From the NCBI GenBank assembly GCA_024636345.1, contig JAGXHG010000008.1, positions 124,001-188,000 on the forward strand: 64,000 nt of DNA, read 5' to 3'. The notes under the pieces were generated by a model. That model did not search any database. It saw only the letters and a program-made list of their open reading frames with translations, and had not been told where the DNA came from. Numbering within the stretch: position 1 is the stretch's first letter; every line of letters begins with the position of its first letter. This DNA is from Desulfobulbaceae bacterium. Lineage in GTDB: Bacteria > Desulfobacterota > Desulfobulbia > Desulfobulbales > Desulfocapsaceae. Positions 27,041-36,145 of this stretch are shown here, piece after piece. Made by a program: the position numbers and the translations under genes.

Positions 27041-27421
27041 CTCATGTACCATCTTTCCTATGCAACCTACTTATTACATAGTGTATAGAAACTGGACAAT
27101 TAACTGAAAAAAACAAATATTTCATATTCGTTTACAGGTAGAAGTGAGCTTACTCTACCGATGATACATCCCTCAAATTGCACTATTTTGAACCTCCGTT
27201 TACGAGTTCTTAAGTTAAAATATTGTGCCTCTTTTAGAAACTCAGCAATTACCTTTTTAGACTCCCGTTTTCACGATAATGATGAAGCATTTTGTCAATT
27301 GCGCCCTAAATTGACAATCAAAATCAATGGTGATACCTTCATACTGTTGGAGAAAAATTTGATACTAGAGGGAAAAGTTCAACAAAAACCGGCCGATTGT
27401 TATAAGAATTTTTGAGCTGCC
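27041..27421. other. Intergenic region with degenerate intergenic repeat
   Basis: 381 bp upstream of the sensor operon. Around 27260-27290 the sequence ACTCCCGTTTTCACGATAAT resembles a degenerate copy of a widespread Gram-negative intergenic palindrome, whose translation is the spurious peptide 'DSRFHGND'. A translated reading here gives LDSRFHDNDE. No gene is supported, and the promoter of the operon was not identified. Confidence 0.4.
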
Positions 27422-29179
27422 ATGAAAATATCTTCTGGACTTAACAAGCAGATCTTCCTGGCCATGGCCTTCTCCGGCCTTTTTCCTCTGTTGGTTATGG
27501 CCTTTCAAAACCACTATTTTGCCCGGCAAACCATCGAGAATGTTGAAAAAGAGCATCTTGCCTTTTCACTGCGCTCCCGCGAGCTCTGGCTACGAACCTG
27601 GGTAAACCATACCCGCCGGGATTTTTATCACCTGGCCTTGGATAATGGTGACAAGAAAAACCTTAGCGACGAAGAGATATTTCTTCGAACGGCCCGGAAA
27701 CTTTTCATTGGACACCTCACCTATCGCTCCATTAGTCTCTACCGACCCGACTGGTCATTGCTCATTCGCTATCCCGAAGACTTCAAGGATGAGGTTCAAT
27801 CTCCTTCAAAGACGTATCGTGCAAAACTCCAGACCCCTGGGTCTCTTTTTGTTGTGGATGATGATTATCGCAATATTGGTAAGGAGGTCATCCTGCCGGT
27901 GGGTCAGGGACTGCTGAACCCGCAAGGCAAAATCGGAGCCTTTTTGGTTGCCGAAATCAATCTGAACCGTTCTTTGGGTCCTATTCTCGCTGACGCATCT
28001 GATCTCAACTCCGGAGGCAGCTACATTCTTGCCTCTGAAAAAGGTAAAATTCTTTTTCAAGTTTCGGTTACTGACCAGAAAATATCCTCCACTGAACAGT
28101 GTGTTTCGGATATTGTCCCCTCGCAGATACTGACCAGTCCTCCCCGGGAAGTACATAAAATCAATAATTGTGGAACTGAGAACTACTTCATCACTGTTCC
28201 TATCGCTGAATTTAAATGGCTTCTCATCAGTCAGTTTGAAACAGGTAGTACTCTCCAGCAATTTGAGAAGTATATCCTTTATGGTTTAGTCACGGCCGTT
28301 CTCACCTTTATAATACTTGTGTTTCTATCCCAAAAACTTTCAAAACGTCTCTCTGCCCCTCTTGATGAGCTCACAAGGGTCGCCCGACAAATTAGCGCCG
28401 GCCAGCACAATGAGCGGCTGCCTCCCTTTAAAGAAGAATATGCCCAGGAGGTGGGCGTGGCTTTTAATGCCATGATGGATGCGTTGGAAAGAAAGCAGCA
28501 AATCATCATCCAAAGCACTACCCTCAGTACGATAGGCAAGATGAGTTCAAGCCTGGTGCATGAGATGCGCAACCCTCTCTCGTCCATTAAGATTAACCTT
28601 CAGGCCATCGCCAGAAAGCTCCGGGATGACAAAGATTATAGCGAGATGGCAACTATTTCACTTATACAGGTCGGTCGCCTTAACGGAATGTTTGAGGATC
28701 TGCTCCAGTTCAGCAAGCCCATTGAAATTCACTTGGAATCAATCACTTTTGCTAAGCTGGTGGATGAGTTTTTGACCACTGTAAAGCCTGAGGCAGAAAA
28801 GAAGAATGTAGATCTTCGAGTGGAGGACAAACTCCAGGAGTTCCTCTTCCAAGCTGACAAGGAAAGCACTTGCCGGGCCTTGATTAATCTGGTGGGCAAT
28901 GCCATCCAGTGGTCTGATCCCGGCAGCGTTGTTACCATAAGTGGCAGGCGTCCTACTGGAAACGAAGGGGTAGCATTGATTAAAGTAGCTGATACAGGAC
29001 CTGGTTTGCGACCGGAACAGATGGAAAGAGTGTTTCAGCCCTTTTTCACTACCCGTCCATTGGGTACAGGTCTTGGTCTCGCAAATGTGAAAAAGATAAT
29101 GGACTACCAGGGTGGATCGGTTCTTGCAGAAAACAACTCTGATGGGGGGGCAAGCTTTTCACTTATATTTAAGGATTAA
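27422..29179 (+). CDS. Membrane sensor histidine kinase (dCache-like sensor-HAMP-HisKA-HATPase)
   Basis: A 585-residue kinase. TM1 lies at about residues 10-28, followed by a periplasmic sensor of about 240 residues (Cache-like by length and position), TM2 at about 285-305 and a HAMP domain (about 306-360). HisKA has its phospho-acceptor in SSLVHEMRNPLSSIK (about 380), and the HATPase has NLVGNAIQWSDPG and GTGLGLANVKKI. It lies 6 bp upstream of a sigma-54-activating response regulator and is clearly its partner, an AtoS/ZraS-like pair. The signal is unknown. A porin-like protein and a PstS-like binding protein in the same operon hint at a small periplasmic anion or solute. Confidence 0.92.
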   Translation: MKISSGLNKQIFLAMAFSGLFPLLVMAFQNHYFARQTIENVEKEHLAFSLRSRELWLRTWVNHTRRDFYHLALDNGDKKNLSDEEIFLRTARKLFIGHLTYRSISLYRPDWSLLIRYPEDFKDEVQSPSKTYRAKLQTPGSLFVVDDDYRNIGKEVILPVGQGLLNPQGKIGAFLVAEINLNRSLGPILADASDLNSGGSYILASEKGKILFQVSVTDQKISSTEQCVSDIVPSQILTSPPREVHKINNCGTENYFITVPIAEFKWLLISQFETGSTLQQFEKYILYGLVTAVLTFIILVFLSQKLSKRLSAPLDELTRVARQISAGQHNERLPPFKEEYAQEVGVAFNAMMDALERKQQIIIQSTTLSTIGKMSSSLVHEMRNPLSSIKINLQAIARKLRDDKDYSEMATISLIQVGRLNGMFEDLLQFSKPIEIHLESITFAKLVDEFLTTVKPEAEKKNVDLRVEDKLQEFLFQADKESTCRALINLVGNAIQWSDPGSVVTISGRRPTGNEGVALIKVADTGPGLRPEQMERVFQPFFTTRPLGTGLGLANVKKIMDYQGGSVLAENNSDGGASFSLIFKD

Positions 29180-29185
29180 GGGGTA

Positions 29186-30532
29186 ATGATTAAAATTCTT
29201 ATCATCGATGACGATCAGGCCTTGGCCAGATCACTGGAGATTCAACTCAAGGCCGAATGTCATCAAGTCGTCGTTGCCCATAATGTCTCGGATGGCATGA
29301 GGGCTTTGGGAGTACTGGTTCCTGACCTGGTATTACTGGACCTCAACCTTCCTGATGACCATGGCCTGAACGCCTTACCGGCTATTTGCGCCAATCTTCC
29401 CGGTGTGACAGTGGTCATCATGACAGGCAATACGGAAAACAGTGAGGCCGTTGATGCCATGCGTGATGGTGCCTTTGACTATCTGCGAAAACCATTGGAC
29501 CTTGATGAACTGTTACAGATGGCCGCCAATGTGGAATCGCTGAAAAAAAGGGTGGGTAGCGGTGCTGGTGATGAGGACGGGCCTTCCCTCCAGCTATTTC
29601 CTTTGCAGATGATTGGTTCTGATCGGAAAATTATTGATATCCACAAGCAGATCGGCCTCCTGGCCCGCAGCAGAGTCACAGTACTTGTTACAGGAGAGTC
29701 CGGTACCGGCAAAGAGCTGGTGGCTCGTATTCTCCATGAAGCCTCGGCCCCGAATCAACCATTTGTGGCCATCAACTGTTCCGCTTTTGTCCCCACTCTC
29801 CTTGAAAGCGAGTTGTTCGGCTATGAAAAAGGAGCCTTTACCGGTGCAGATCAGCTCAAGAAAGGAAAACTGGAATTTGCTGCCAAGGGCACTGTTTTTC
29901 TCGATGAGATTGGTGACATGTCTCTGGATCTGCAGAGTAAACTGCTTCGGGTTCTCCAGGAGGATGAATTTGTCAGGGTGGGTGGGCTCAAGACCCTGAC
30001 ATTTGAGGCTCGGATTGTGGCGGCAACCCACCGCAATCTTCAGGAAATGGTTAGCAAAGGCACCTTTAGAGAGGATCTCTTTTACCGGCTCAATGTGGTA
30101 AACATTGAAGTGCCCCCCTTACGCGAGAGACGGTGCGATATCGACCATCTTGCCAAGTATCTTCTTGCCAAGATTGCCTTTAAGATGGGGCGCCATCCAT
30201 TGCGTCTCAGCACTGCAGGCCACCTGAAACTGCGGGCTGGCAATTGGCCCGGTAACGTTCGTGAACTCGAAAATACCCTGACTCGGGCCATGGTTCTGGC
30301 TCATGGTAAAGAGATCGATGCCGATGCCTTGGTCATGCAGCAGGATGACAATCAGGAACAGGCAGCCCGTCCTGTAACCGGCACCCTGGCAGCAACCGAA
30401 AAAAAGTATATAAGCCAGGCGCTGGCTGAGCATAACTGGAATATTACCCATACCGCCCTCACTCTGGATGTCTCACCCACCACCCTCCGCAAAAAAATTA
30501 CGGATTATCACCTAAAGCGAACTGAACTCTGA
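29186..30532 (+). CDS. Sigma-54-dependent response regulator (NtrC family)
   Basis: A 448-residue protein with three domains in order. The receiver (1-120) has acidic IDDD and phospho-acceptor Asp in VLLDLNLPDDHG. The AAA+ domain (about 150-385) has Walker A GESGTGKELVARI, the sigma-54-contacting loop GAFTGA, Walker B GTVFLDEIGDM and arginine-finger region LFYRLNV. The Fis-type HTH (about 405-448) has LAEHNWNITHTALTLDVS. It activates sigma-54 RNA polymerase when phosphorylated by the kinase just upstream. Two near-consensus sigma-54 promoters lie 4-6 kb downstream, before paralogous secreted proteins, and are its likeliest targets. Confidence 0.95.
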   Translation: MIKILIIDDDQALARSLEIQLKAECHQVVVAHNVSDGMRALGVLVPDLVLLDLNLPDDHGLNALPAICANLPGVTVVIMTGNTENSEAVDAMRDGAFDYLRKPLDLDELLQMAANVESLKKRVGSGAGDEDGPSLQLFPLQMIGSDRKIIDIHKQIGLLARSRVTVLVTGESGTGKELVARILHEASAPNQPFVAINCSAFVPTLLESELFGYEKGAFTGADQLKKGKLEFAAKGTVFLDEIGDMSLDLQSKLLRVLQEDEFVRVGGLKTLTFEARIVAATHRNLQEMVSKGTFREDLFYRLNVVNIEVPPLRERRCDIDHLAKYLLAKIAFKMGRHPLRLSTAGHLKLRAGNWPGNVRELENTLTRAMVLAHGKEIDADALVMQQDDNQEQAARPVTGTLAATEKKYISQALAEHNWNITHTALTLDVSPTTLRKKITDYHLKRTEL

Positions 30533-31743
30533 TGTCTTCTTCCTTTTTTTTATCCGTGAGGTCACAGGTTTTAGTCCTTATGACCCTTTTCTGTTTACTG
30601 TTGCCGGCATCACTCTGGGCCATCGATTTAGCAGGTGACAAGGTGCAGTTGCACGGCTTTTTGACCCAGGGATACATGGAGAGCGTAGAGAATAATTTTC
30701 TCGGAGATACCATTGATGGCACCTTTCGGCTCACTGAAATAGGCCTCAATATCAATGCCCAACTTACAGATCAATTTCGTTTGGGCGGGCAGGCCCTTTA
30801 TTCTCATTTGCCGGAAGAAAGCAAGGGTAAAGTTCGCGCTGACTGGCTGGTGGCCGATTATCATTTTTCCGACCCCTTTGGGGTACGGTTGGGCAAGGTA
30901 AAGATGCCCATGGGCCTTTATAATATGGAGCGTGATTCTGACTTCCTGCGTCCTCTCATCTTTCTTCCTCAATCCATTTATGATGAGACCCTTCGTGATT
31001 CCTGGCAGGCCCTTTGGGGCGGTGATATGTATGGCAATCTGCTCCTGAGTAAATGGGTGGACATCGATTACCAGCTCTTTGGCGGCTGCATTCAATATGA
31101 AGATGATTCTCTGGTTAACCTTGCTGCAATGGAGATTGTCAGTCGTTACAATAAGCAATATTCGTTGTTCCTCAGCACAGGGGATTTGAATCGACAAAAT
31201 AATTATGCCTATGGTGCTGCCCTGTATTTTAACCCCTCACTCAAAGGACTGCGCGGGGCCATGACTTTGTTGGTCTTGGATGACGATTTGTGGCTCAATG
31301 AAAGCCAGGTGAGCAGCCTGCGAATAAAAAGTAAGCTTGTCGCCTCTCTCGAATATTCCTGGAAAAAATTTAGTTGGACTGCCGAATATAGCGAGACTGA
31401 CCGCAGGCAGGAGCAGTTCCAGGTCACAACATTGGATGGCCCTTCCCAGGCCTGGTACATGCTCCTGAGTTACTCACCCATTAAGGCGTTGACCTTTTCC
31501 CTGCTCTATGATGAGTATTATCGACTTAAAAACAATCATCATGCAGTATCAATCTCCAAGAACCTCTATCCCTGGCGTAAGGACCTGGCAGCAGCTCTGC
31601 GCTATGATATTGCTGAAAATTGGACCTTTAAAGCCGAATGGCACACCGTAGACGGTACGGCCCTATACTCCGGGTATTTCAATCCACAGGGAGCTGAGCG
31701 ATACTGGCAGTATGGTGCTCTGAAACTCTCTTTTAATTTCTAA
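30532..31743 (+). CDS. Outer-membrane porin-like beta-barrel protein
   Basis: A 403-residue exported protein starting on the last base of the regulator's stop codon. It has an N-terminal signal peptide (cut after about residue 31, LWAIDLAG). The rest alternates polar and hydrophobic residues in strand-length blocks, and it ends in Phe (LKLSFNF), as outer-membrane barrels do. An early motif KVQLHGFLTQGYM and a GKVKMPMGLYNMERDSDF segment resemble porin/DUF-type barrels near phosphate- and sensor-linked porins, from memory. It may pass a solute into the periplasm, where the neighbouring binding protein or kinase senses it. The exact substrate is unknown. Confidence 0.8.
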   Translation: MSSSFFLSVRSQVLVLMTLFCLLLPASLWAIDLAGDKVQLHGFLTQGYMESVENNFLGDTIDGTFRLTEIGLNINAQLTDQFRLGGQALYSHLPEESKGKVRADWLVADYHFSDPFGVRLGKVKMPMGLYNMERDSDFLRPLIFLPQSIYDETLRDSWQALWGGDMYGNLLLSKWVDIDYQLFGGCIQYEDDSLVNLAAMEIVSRYNKQYSLFLSTGDLNRQNNYAYGAALYFNPSLKGLRGAMTLLVLDDDLWLNESQVSSLRIKSKLVASLEYSWKKFSWTAEYSETDRRQEQFQVTTLDGPSQAWYMLLSYSPIKALTFSLLYDEYYRLKNNHHAVSISKNLYPWRKDLAAALRYDIAENWTFKAEWHTVDGTALYSGYFNPQGAERYWQYGALKLSFNF

Positions 31744-31745
31744 TC

Positions 31746-32192
31746 ATGATGATGACGCTGAAAAAGAGAACAGGTGGCCTTATTCTGGCTACATGGCTCT
31801 TTGCCGTGGTGGCAGGGGGTGCAGAGCCACAGCGTGATTTTGTGTTGGTGGTCAATGCTGAAAATGATGTGACCACCATCAGCCGCAAAGATGCAGAACT
31901 CATCTTCTTGAACAAACAACGAAGCTGGCCTGATGGAAAAAAAATTGGTGTACTAATTAACGAAAATCCCAAAATTTATGACTCTTTCAGCAATACTGTC
32001 CTGAGACGATCGTCACAGCAGTTTTTAGTCTTCCGCAAGCAAATGTTGTTTCGCGGCCAGGGCATGCCACCCCCCACACTCAAAACGGACAAAGATGTTG
32101 TTGCTTTTGTGGCCGAGCACGTGGGTAGTATCAGCTACGTCAGCCCTGAAGCGGTAACCCTGGAAGTAAAGGTTGTCTCAATTCTCCAGTAG
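31746..32192 (+). CDS. Small PstS-like periplasmic binding protein
   Basis: A 148-residue exported protein with a signal peptide (about residues 1-26), then a half-size periplasmic-binding-protein-like domain. Motifs typical of the PBP-like/PstS-like small group include VVNAENDVTTISRKDAELI, FLNKQRSWPDG and GSISYVSPEA. Full-length PstS proteins are about twice this length, so it cannot form a normal two-lobed cage on its own. Such short versions usually sit next to sensor kinases or GGDEF proteins and probably present a ligand to a sensor. The gene is 2 bp after the porin gene and 8 bp before the GGDEF gene, in the same operon. Confidence 0.82.
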   Translation: MMMTLKKRTGGLILATWLFAVVAGGAEPQRDFVLVVNAENDVTTISRKDAELIFLNKQRSWPDGKKIGVLINENPKIYDSFSNTVLRRSSQQFLVFRKQMLFRGQGMPPPTLKTDKDVVAFVAEHVGSISYVSPEAVTLEVKVVSILQ

Positions 32193-32200
32193 GTCTTAGT

Positions 32201-33874
32201 ATGAATATCCTCTGCAATATTCGCTGTAAAATTTGGGCCTGTGGCAGTGTGGCCCTCCTGAGTTATCTTGCTGCCACTCTGGCTACCACCTGGGTGAATA
32301 GCGAGACTAAAATTTTCCTTACTCACACACAAAGGGTCGACTTACCTCTTCTTTCCAAAGGGGTTCTTGCTAACAATCTCTATAACGTCCAGAGTCAAGA
32401 GTATGAAAATGGTCTCCTCGCCGGTGAGCAGGGAGAGGTGCACCGGGCCAATATGCTCAATAACCAGATATCTCCCTTGCTGGATGAGCTGGTACAATTG
32501 GCTGATATCAACCATATTGATCTCTATCCCCGTATCCTTTCTTTGCGGGATGAATACAACAATTATTTCGTCATGGCCTCTCAGTATTACTTGGAGGCGG
32601 TGCAAAAGATTGATGTCTTTGCCTTCCGCAACGAGATCCATCAACTTGGAAAACTACAGGCCAGCCTTACTGCCGACTTCAAAGATGTTACCGTGAGGCT
32701 GCAGGATATGATCAATGAGGATCTGGAGCAAAATAAGCAGCGTATTGATTTTTACTCCCGATTCCTCGCCATCGTTTTTATACTGTCTCTCCTTATAGCT
32801 ATTGTGGTGGTTAACTGGCTCGCCAATAGAGAAATCATTGCCCCTCTGAGAAAAATAAAAATGATGATTGATCTTTTTGGTCGCGGCAGAACTATCGAAA
32901 GACCGCAGAGCAGTCGAGGAGGAGATGAGATTCAGGAGTTGGCAAGCTCCTTCTGGCAGATGACTTCCGATCTTCAGCTCATAACTGTCTCTCGGGACTA
33001 TGTAGATAATATCATCAACAATATGTCAGATTCGCTCATTGTCTTAACCCCCGACCTGACTATTAAAACCGCCAACCATGCGACCCTAAGTCTCCTGCGT
33101 TTCTCTAAGGAGGAATTAGAAGGCCGACCCTTCCGGACTATTTTCAGCCATGATGAAAAGGCCATTGTCGACTCCCTCTTCCATGGGTTTCTCGAAGGTA
33201 AAGTCGTTGCCAATATTGAGGCCTTTTATACTGGTTATAATGAACTGCCTATCCCGGTGTTGTTTTCAGCGAGCCCCCTCTATCTTCCTGACGGCACCCT
33301 GCAGGGTATTTCCTGTATGGCCCGTGATATCAGCGAACTAAAAGAACAACGTGACAACCTGGAATTTCTGGCCAATTTTGACAAACTCACCGGTCTGCCC
33401 AACCGTAATCTCTTTTTTGACCGCCTGACCGTGACAGTAACTGAGGCCAGGCGATATAACCATCTCTTTGCCCTGTTGTATCTTAATCTCGACAACTTCA
33501 AACCCCTCAATGACAAGTATGGTCATACGGCCGGAGACCTTGCCTTGCAAGAAGTGGCCAGACGTCTGAAGGCGACCGTGCGTGACTCTGACACCGTGTC
33601 CAGACTTGGCGGTGACGAGTTCGCCATCCTGCTGAACAGGATAAAAAATGCCGGTGAAGCCACAATAGTGGCCACCAAAATTCTGGACATTATAGGCAAG
33701 CCATTCCTTATCCAGGGAGACCAGAGGATCCTGGGGATCAGTATCGGTATTTGTCTTTCCTCGACTGAGATTACCAATGCGGATGACCTGATAAAAAATG
33801 CCGACATGGCTATGTACGCCGCCAAGGCTCAGGGCCGCAACCGTTTTGTCTTTTTCGCCCAGGATCAAATATAA
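32201..33874 (+). CDS. Membrane-bound diguanylate cyclase (periplasmic sensor-HAMP-PAS-GGDEF)
   Basis: A 557-residue protein. TM1 is at about 12-32, followed by a helical periplasmic region (about 33-185), TM2 at about 187-208, HAMP (about 210-260), PAS (about 268-385) and a C-terminal GGDEF domain (about 390-550). The active motif is intact (RLGGDEFA), and an RxxD product-inhibition site (RDSD) lies five residues upstream of it. It therefore should make cyclic di-GMP with feedback control. As the last gene of the sensor operon it links the same signal to c-di-GMP. Targets could include the secreted proteins and cytochromes downstream; this is inference. Confidence 0.92.
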   Translation: MNILCNIRCKIWACGSVALLSYLAATLATTWVNSETKIFLTHTQRVDLPLLSKGVLANNLYNVQSQEYENGLLAGEQGEVHRANMLNNQISPLLDELVQLADINHIDLYPRILSLRDEYNNYFVMASQYYLEAVQKIDVFAFRNEIHQLGKLQASLTADFKDVTVRLQDMINEDLEQNKQRIDFYSRFLAIVFILSLLIAIVVVNWLANREIIAPLRKIKMMIDLFGRGRTIERPQSSRGGDEIQELASSFWQMTSDLQLITVSRDYVDNIINNMSDSLIVLTPDLTIKTANHATLSLLRFSKEELEGRPFRTIFSHDEKAIVDSLFHGFLEGKVVANIEAFYTGYNELPIPVLFSASPLYLPDGTLQGISCMARDISELKEQRDNLEFLANFDKLTGLPNRNLFFDRLTVTVTEARRYNHLFALLYLNLDNFKPLNDKYGHTAGDLALQEVARRLKATVRDSDTVSRLGGDEFAILLNRIKNAGEATIVATKILDIIGKPFLIQGDQRILGISIGICLSSTEITNADDLIKNADMAMYAAKAQGRNRFVFFAQDQI

Positions 33875-33980
33875 ACTCTCAACCACCCTTCCATGCAGCA
33901 AGTTTCTTTTGAGCTGCAAAATACTTTTCCTTTTTTGACGTTCTACCTCCATAATTCCCTTTTCACATACTTGCTTTCCA

Positions 33981-34116
33981 AACTTGTTTTCTCCTGAAAA
34001 TCGCTCCCCAGATTCTAGTGAGCTGATGAGCAGTTTCTGGTCATTTAAACAATGAGCCCCGTTTTTTGATAAATACTGCATTTTTATTAAAAACAAAAAC
34101 ACATAATTACAGCAAG
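33981..34116 (+). repeat. Duplicated upstream regulatory block, copy 1
   Basis: This stretch closely matches 35965-36105, which lies before the second secreted paralogue. Shared sequence includes TTCTCCTGAAAATCG, CCCCAGAT, CTAGTGAG, TGATGAGCAGTTTCTG and, further on, TATAATTACA-like and ATAATTACA blocks. Each copy lies just ahead of a sigma-54 promoter, so it probably carries activator-binding sites duplicated together with the gene. Confidence 0.85.
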
Positions 34117-34156
34117 TTATCCATCACTCCCTCCTTGATGTTTTACTGCGTTAGTA

Positions 34157-34172
34157 TGGTACATTTTCTGCA
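34157..34172 (+). promoter_or_regulatory. Sigma-54 promoter
   Basis: TGGTACATTTTCTGCA fits the -24/-12 consensus (TGGCAC-N5-TTGCA): the GG and GC elements have the exact spacing and only two mismatches occur. Transcription would start near 34184, giving a leader of about 250 nt before the secreted protein. The same 16 bases occur at 36146. Confidence 0.8.
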
Positions 34173-34244
34173 TACAATAGTTTTAAACATTTATTTTCCC
34201 TCATAGGTGGAAAACGTGTTTTCCGTTTACTCACCTGAAACCGT

Positions 34245-34428
34245 GAGGAGCGGAAATCCCGGCTACGAGGGAGTAATGGCAGATGTTTTTATAACATCAA
34301 TTTAATGGTAGGTATTTTAAATCAATTTTATCAGGAGGTGCGGCAATCTAAGCTACAACGGAGTAATGGCAGGTTTTTTTTTAGCATCTTTTTAATGGTA
34401 GGTATTTTAAAAATCAATTCTATCAGGA
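34245..34428 (+). repeat. Tandem duplication of about 92 bp in the mRNA leader
   Basis: Two head-to-tail units share GGAGTAATGGCAG, TTTAATGGTAGGTATTTTAA and TCAATT.TATCAGGA blocks. The second unit ends in the ribosome site AGGATG of the following gene. They lie between the sigma-54 promoter and the start codon, so they are transcribed. I could not match them to a known riboswitch. Confidence 0.75.
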
Positions 34429-34435
34429 TGAAAAA

Positions 34436-35599
34436 ATGAAAAAGAAATTTAATACATCAGCCGTATTTATTCTCACCGCCTTCGGTACATGTGCCGCAGC
34501 TTCTATTGTCAATGCCGGCACTATCACCGGGTGGAATATGAGTAATGTAACCGTAGCTCCTCCCCCCTATATTGAATGGGTTAGCTATCCCAGCACGCTT
34601 TACACCACTGCTGCCAAAACTGCCACCAACGGCGCAATCACCTGGAAAGAGACCGATGTCAAGGCTCCGGGCATGAAGATTGTTAATGCTGACGATGTCA
34701 GCGGTCTCAAGTGCATCATGACCACTGGCTACAACCCTTATGACTTTAGTGATAAAATGTGCACCGATCCGTTAAAGTCCAGTAAGCGCTGGAAGGTCAA
34801 GGGGACCAACGGCCAGCCGATCGACGTGTACTTCACCACTGCAGTCGACACATCGGTCAGCATCTACAACTCCATGCAGAAGCTGACCGATGGCGATATC
34901 AGAAAGTGGAAAGGCTTCAGGGCTGAACTGGGCTTCATGGTCAACGGCGTGTTCACCAGATCCAAGTCTCTTGACGGCCTTGGATTCTCCACCAACAAGG
35001 GTAAATATTTCACCACGACCACCTCTACTGCTCAGTCTGCTGATGTGCTTTCTGCTGTCTACGCTCAAGGATTGGCCGGGCCTGCCGATGCCAATCATCC
35101 AACTACCGGCTACTTTGACCCGCTCTACCGCATGGGTTACATGCTCAACGCAACGGAAGACACAATTTCCACCGGTCTGATCACTTCCAACTACTATGCA
35201 ATGTTCGGCGATTGGAACAACCTGGCCAGTGTCCCTTGGGCTTATTACTATGACGATGATGACAACGTTAACACCGACAACATCTTGATGGCTAACTGCG
35301 ACGGCAATTTCGTTGTGACCGACGCGATCGCGGAAACTGGCTACTGCGATGGTACCTGGGTAACCTACCGCAGTCAGGCAGGTCTTGATGCCAACGGCCT
35401 TCCCTATCCCTCTGACGGAATCAAGAAGCCTGTCCCTGAAGACGAACTGGCAGCTTGGCAGTCGAACTATCTGTACATGAACGGCCCGATTGAAGACCTT
35501 GCCAATCTTGGTTTGAACTACTACATCACGGTTGGCAAAACCAACTCCAAGTGGCCGACCCCGACCCAGTTCGTAATGCGCTTTTATCCGATATATTAA
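34436..35599 (+). CDS. Secreted protein, possible choice-of-anchor F family, paralogue 1
   Basis: A 387-residue exported protein with a signal peptide cut near residue 27 ([10 protein letters not shown]). The mature protein begins [13 protein letters not shown] and is about half similar to the next gene's product. Shared motifs include [17 protein letters not shown] (DPW.SSKRFK in the paralogue), [24 protein letters not shown] and a final [15 protein letters not shown]. Two pairs of Cys occur at matching sites. It looks like the choice-of-anchor F family as I recall it, but no C-terminal anchor is visible: it ends FVMRFYPIY. Function unknown. A sigma-54 promoter and tandem leader repeat precede it, and a strong hairpin follows. 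Confidence 0.75.
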   Translation: MKKKFNTSAVFILTAFGTCAAASIVNAGTITGWNMSNVTVAPPPYIEWVSYPSTLYTTAAKTATNGAITWKETDVKAPGMKIVNADDVSGLKCIMTTGYNPYDFSDKMCTDPLKSSKRWKVKGTNGQPIDVYFTTAVDTSVSIYNSMQKLTDGDIRKWKGFRAELGFMVNGVFTRSKSLDGLGFSTNKGKYFTTTTSTAQSADVLSAVYAQGLAGPADANHPTTGYFDPLYRMGYMLNATEDTISTGLITSNYYAMFGDWNNLASVPWAYYYDDDDNVNTDNILMANCDGNFVVTDAIAETGYCDGTWVTYRSQAGLDANGLPYPSDGIKKPVPEDELAAWQSNYLYMNGPIEDLANLGLNYYITVGKTNSKWPTPTQFVMRFYPIY

Positions 35600-35696
35600 T
35601 AATGGCCTAAGCGGCAGGTCCTATTGCACCGCAGACCGGTTGTGTCAATAACAACCCCTGCAGATACGCTTCACACATGTGATATTCCGCATCAAT

Positions 35697-35724
35697 AGCA
35701 GGAGGAGTTTAAGCTCCTCCTGCT
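35697..35724 (+). terminator. Strong inverted repeat, possible terminator or mRNA-stabilising hairpin
   Basis: An 11-bp perfect stem (AGCAGGAGGAG with CTCCTCCTGCT) and a 6-nt loop, 98 bp after the stop codon. Only a short T content follows (TGTAAGG), so it may protect the mRNA end rather than terminate alone. Confidence 0.6.
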
Positions 35725-35883
35725 TGTAAGGATCTCCCGCCTGACCTGATCTTGACCCTTATTGCACTCAATGCAGCCTGGTAAGTTGCGTTGAAGAAGT
35801 AACAGAACATTTACGAACGTCGGCAAACAACAACATGATCTGGGTCACGAAGAGGGTTCAGCCGTGACATTCCGACAATCAAA

Positions 35884-35923
35884 GAGGCGGTTGAGATTTT
35901 CATCTTAACCGCCTTTCCTTTTT
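35884..35923 (+). terminator. Rho-independent terminator
   Basis: The arm AGGCGGTTGAGAT pairs with ATCTTAACCGCCT around a TTTC loop, followed by TTCCTTTTT. It probably ends the transcript of the first secreted paralogue and isolates the second sigma-54 promoter. Confidence 0.8.
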
Positions 35924-35964
35924 CAGGGACGGTGGCTAGGAAAATATAATCCACCGCATATCCC

Positions 35965-36105
35965 CGAACCTGTTTCTCCTGAAAATCGTTCCCCAGATCC
36001 TAGTGAGTTGATGAGCAGTTTCTGACCATTAACTCAACATCCCCCAATTCCTCGATAAAAACTGAATTCTCACCAAGAAACAATAATGTATAATTACATA
36101 ATGTT
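35965..36105 (+). repeat. Duplicated upstream regulatory block, copy 2
   Basis: Second copy of the block at 33981-34116, sharing TTCTCCTGAAAATCG, CCCCAGAT, CTAGTGAG, TGATGAGCAGTTTCTG and TAATTACA. It is about 80-85% similar by eye and likewise precedes a sigma-54 promoter. Confidence 0.85.
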
Positions 36106-36145
36106 AACAGCACTTCCCCCATTAAAGTCGTTTTCTTCGTCTTTA

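Larger units (their letters stand above)
33875..34435. other. Long regulatory intergenic region upstream of secreted protein 1
   Basis: 561 bp between the GGDEF gene and the first secreted paralogue. It holds a copy of a repeated upstream block (33981-34116), a sigma-54 promoter (34157-34172) and a tandem duplication in the leader (34245-34428). An open frame reading across it on the minus strand is not believed. Confidence 0.7.

Noticed and set aside
27161-27415. 84-codon frame before the sensor operon
   Set aside because: Its sequence includes the spurious translation of an intergenic palindrome (DSRFHDND), and it lacks other support.
33338-34102. 254-codon minus-strand frame opposite the GGDEF domain and running into the intergenic region
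   Set aside because: It is antisense to a conserved GGDEF domain, has no ribosome site or domain, and overlaps the repeated regulatory block.
34245-34428. Tandem leader repeat as a pair of c-di-GMP (GEMM) riboswitches
   Set aside because: The characteristic GCAAAGCC and GGTAGC...GGTTACC elements are not present in either unit, so no known class can be named.
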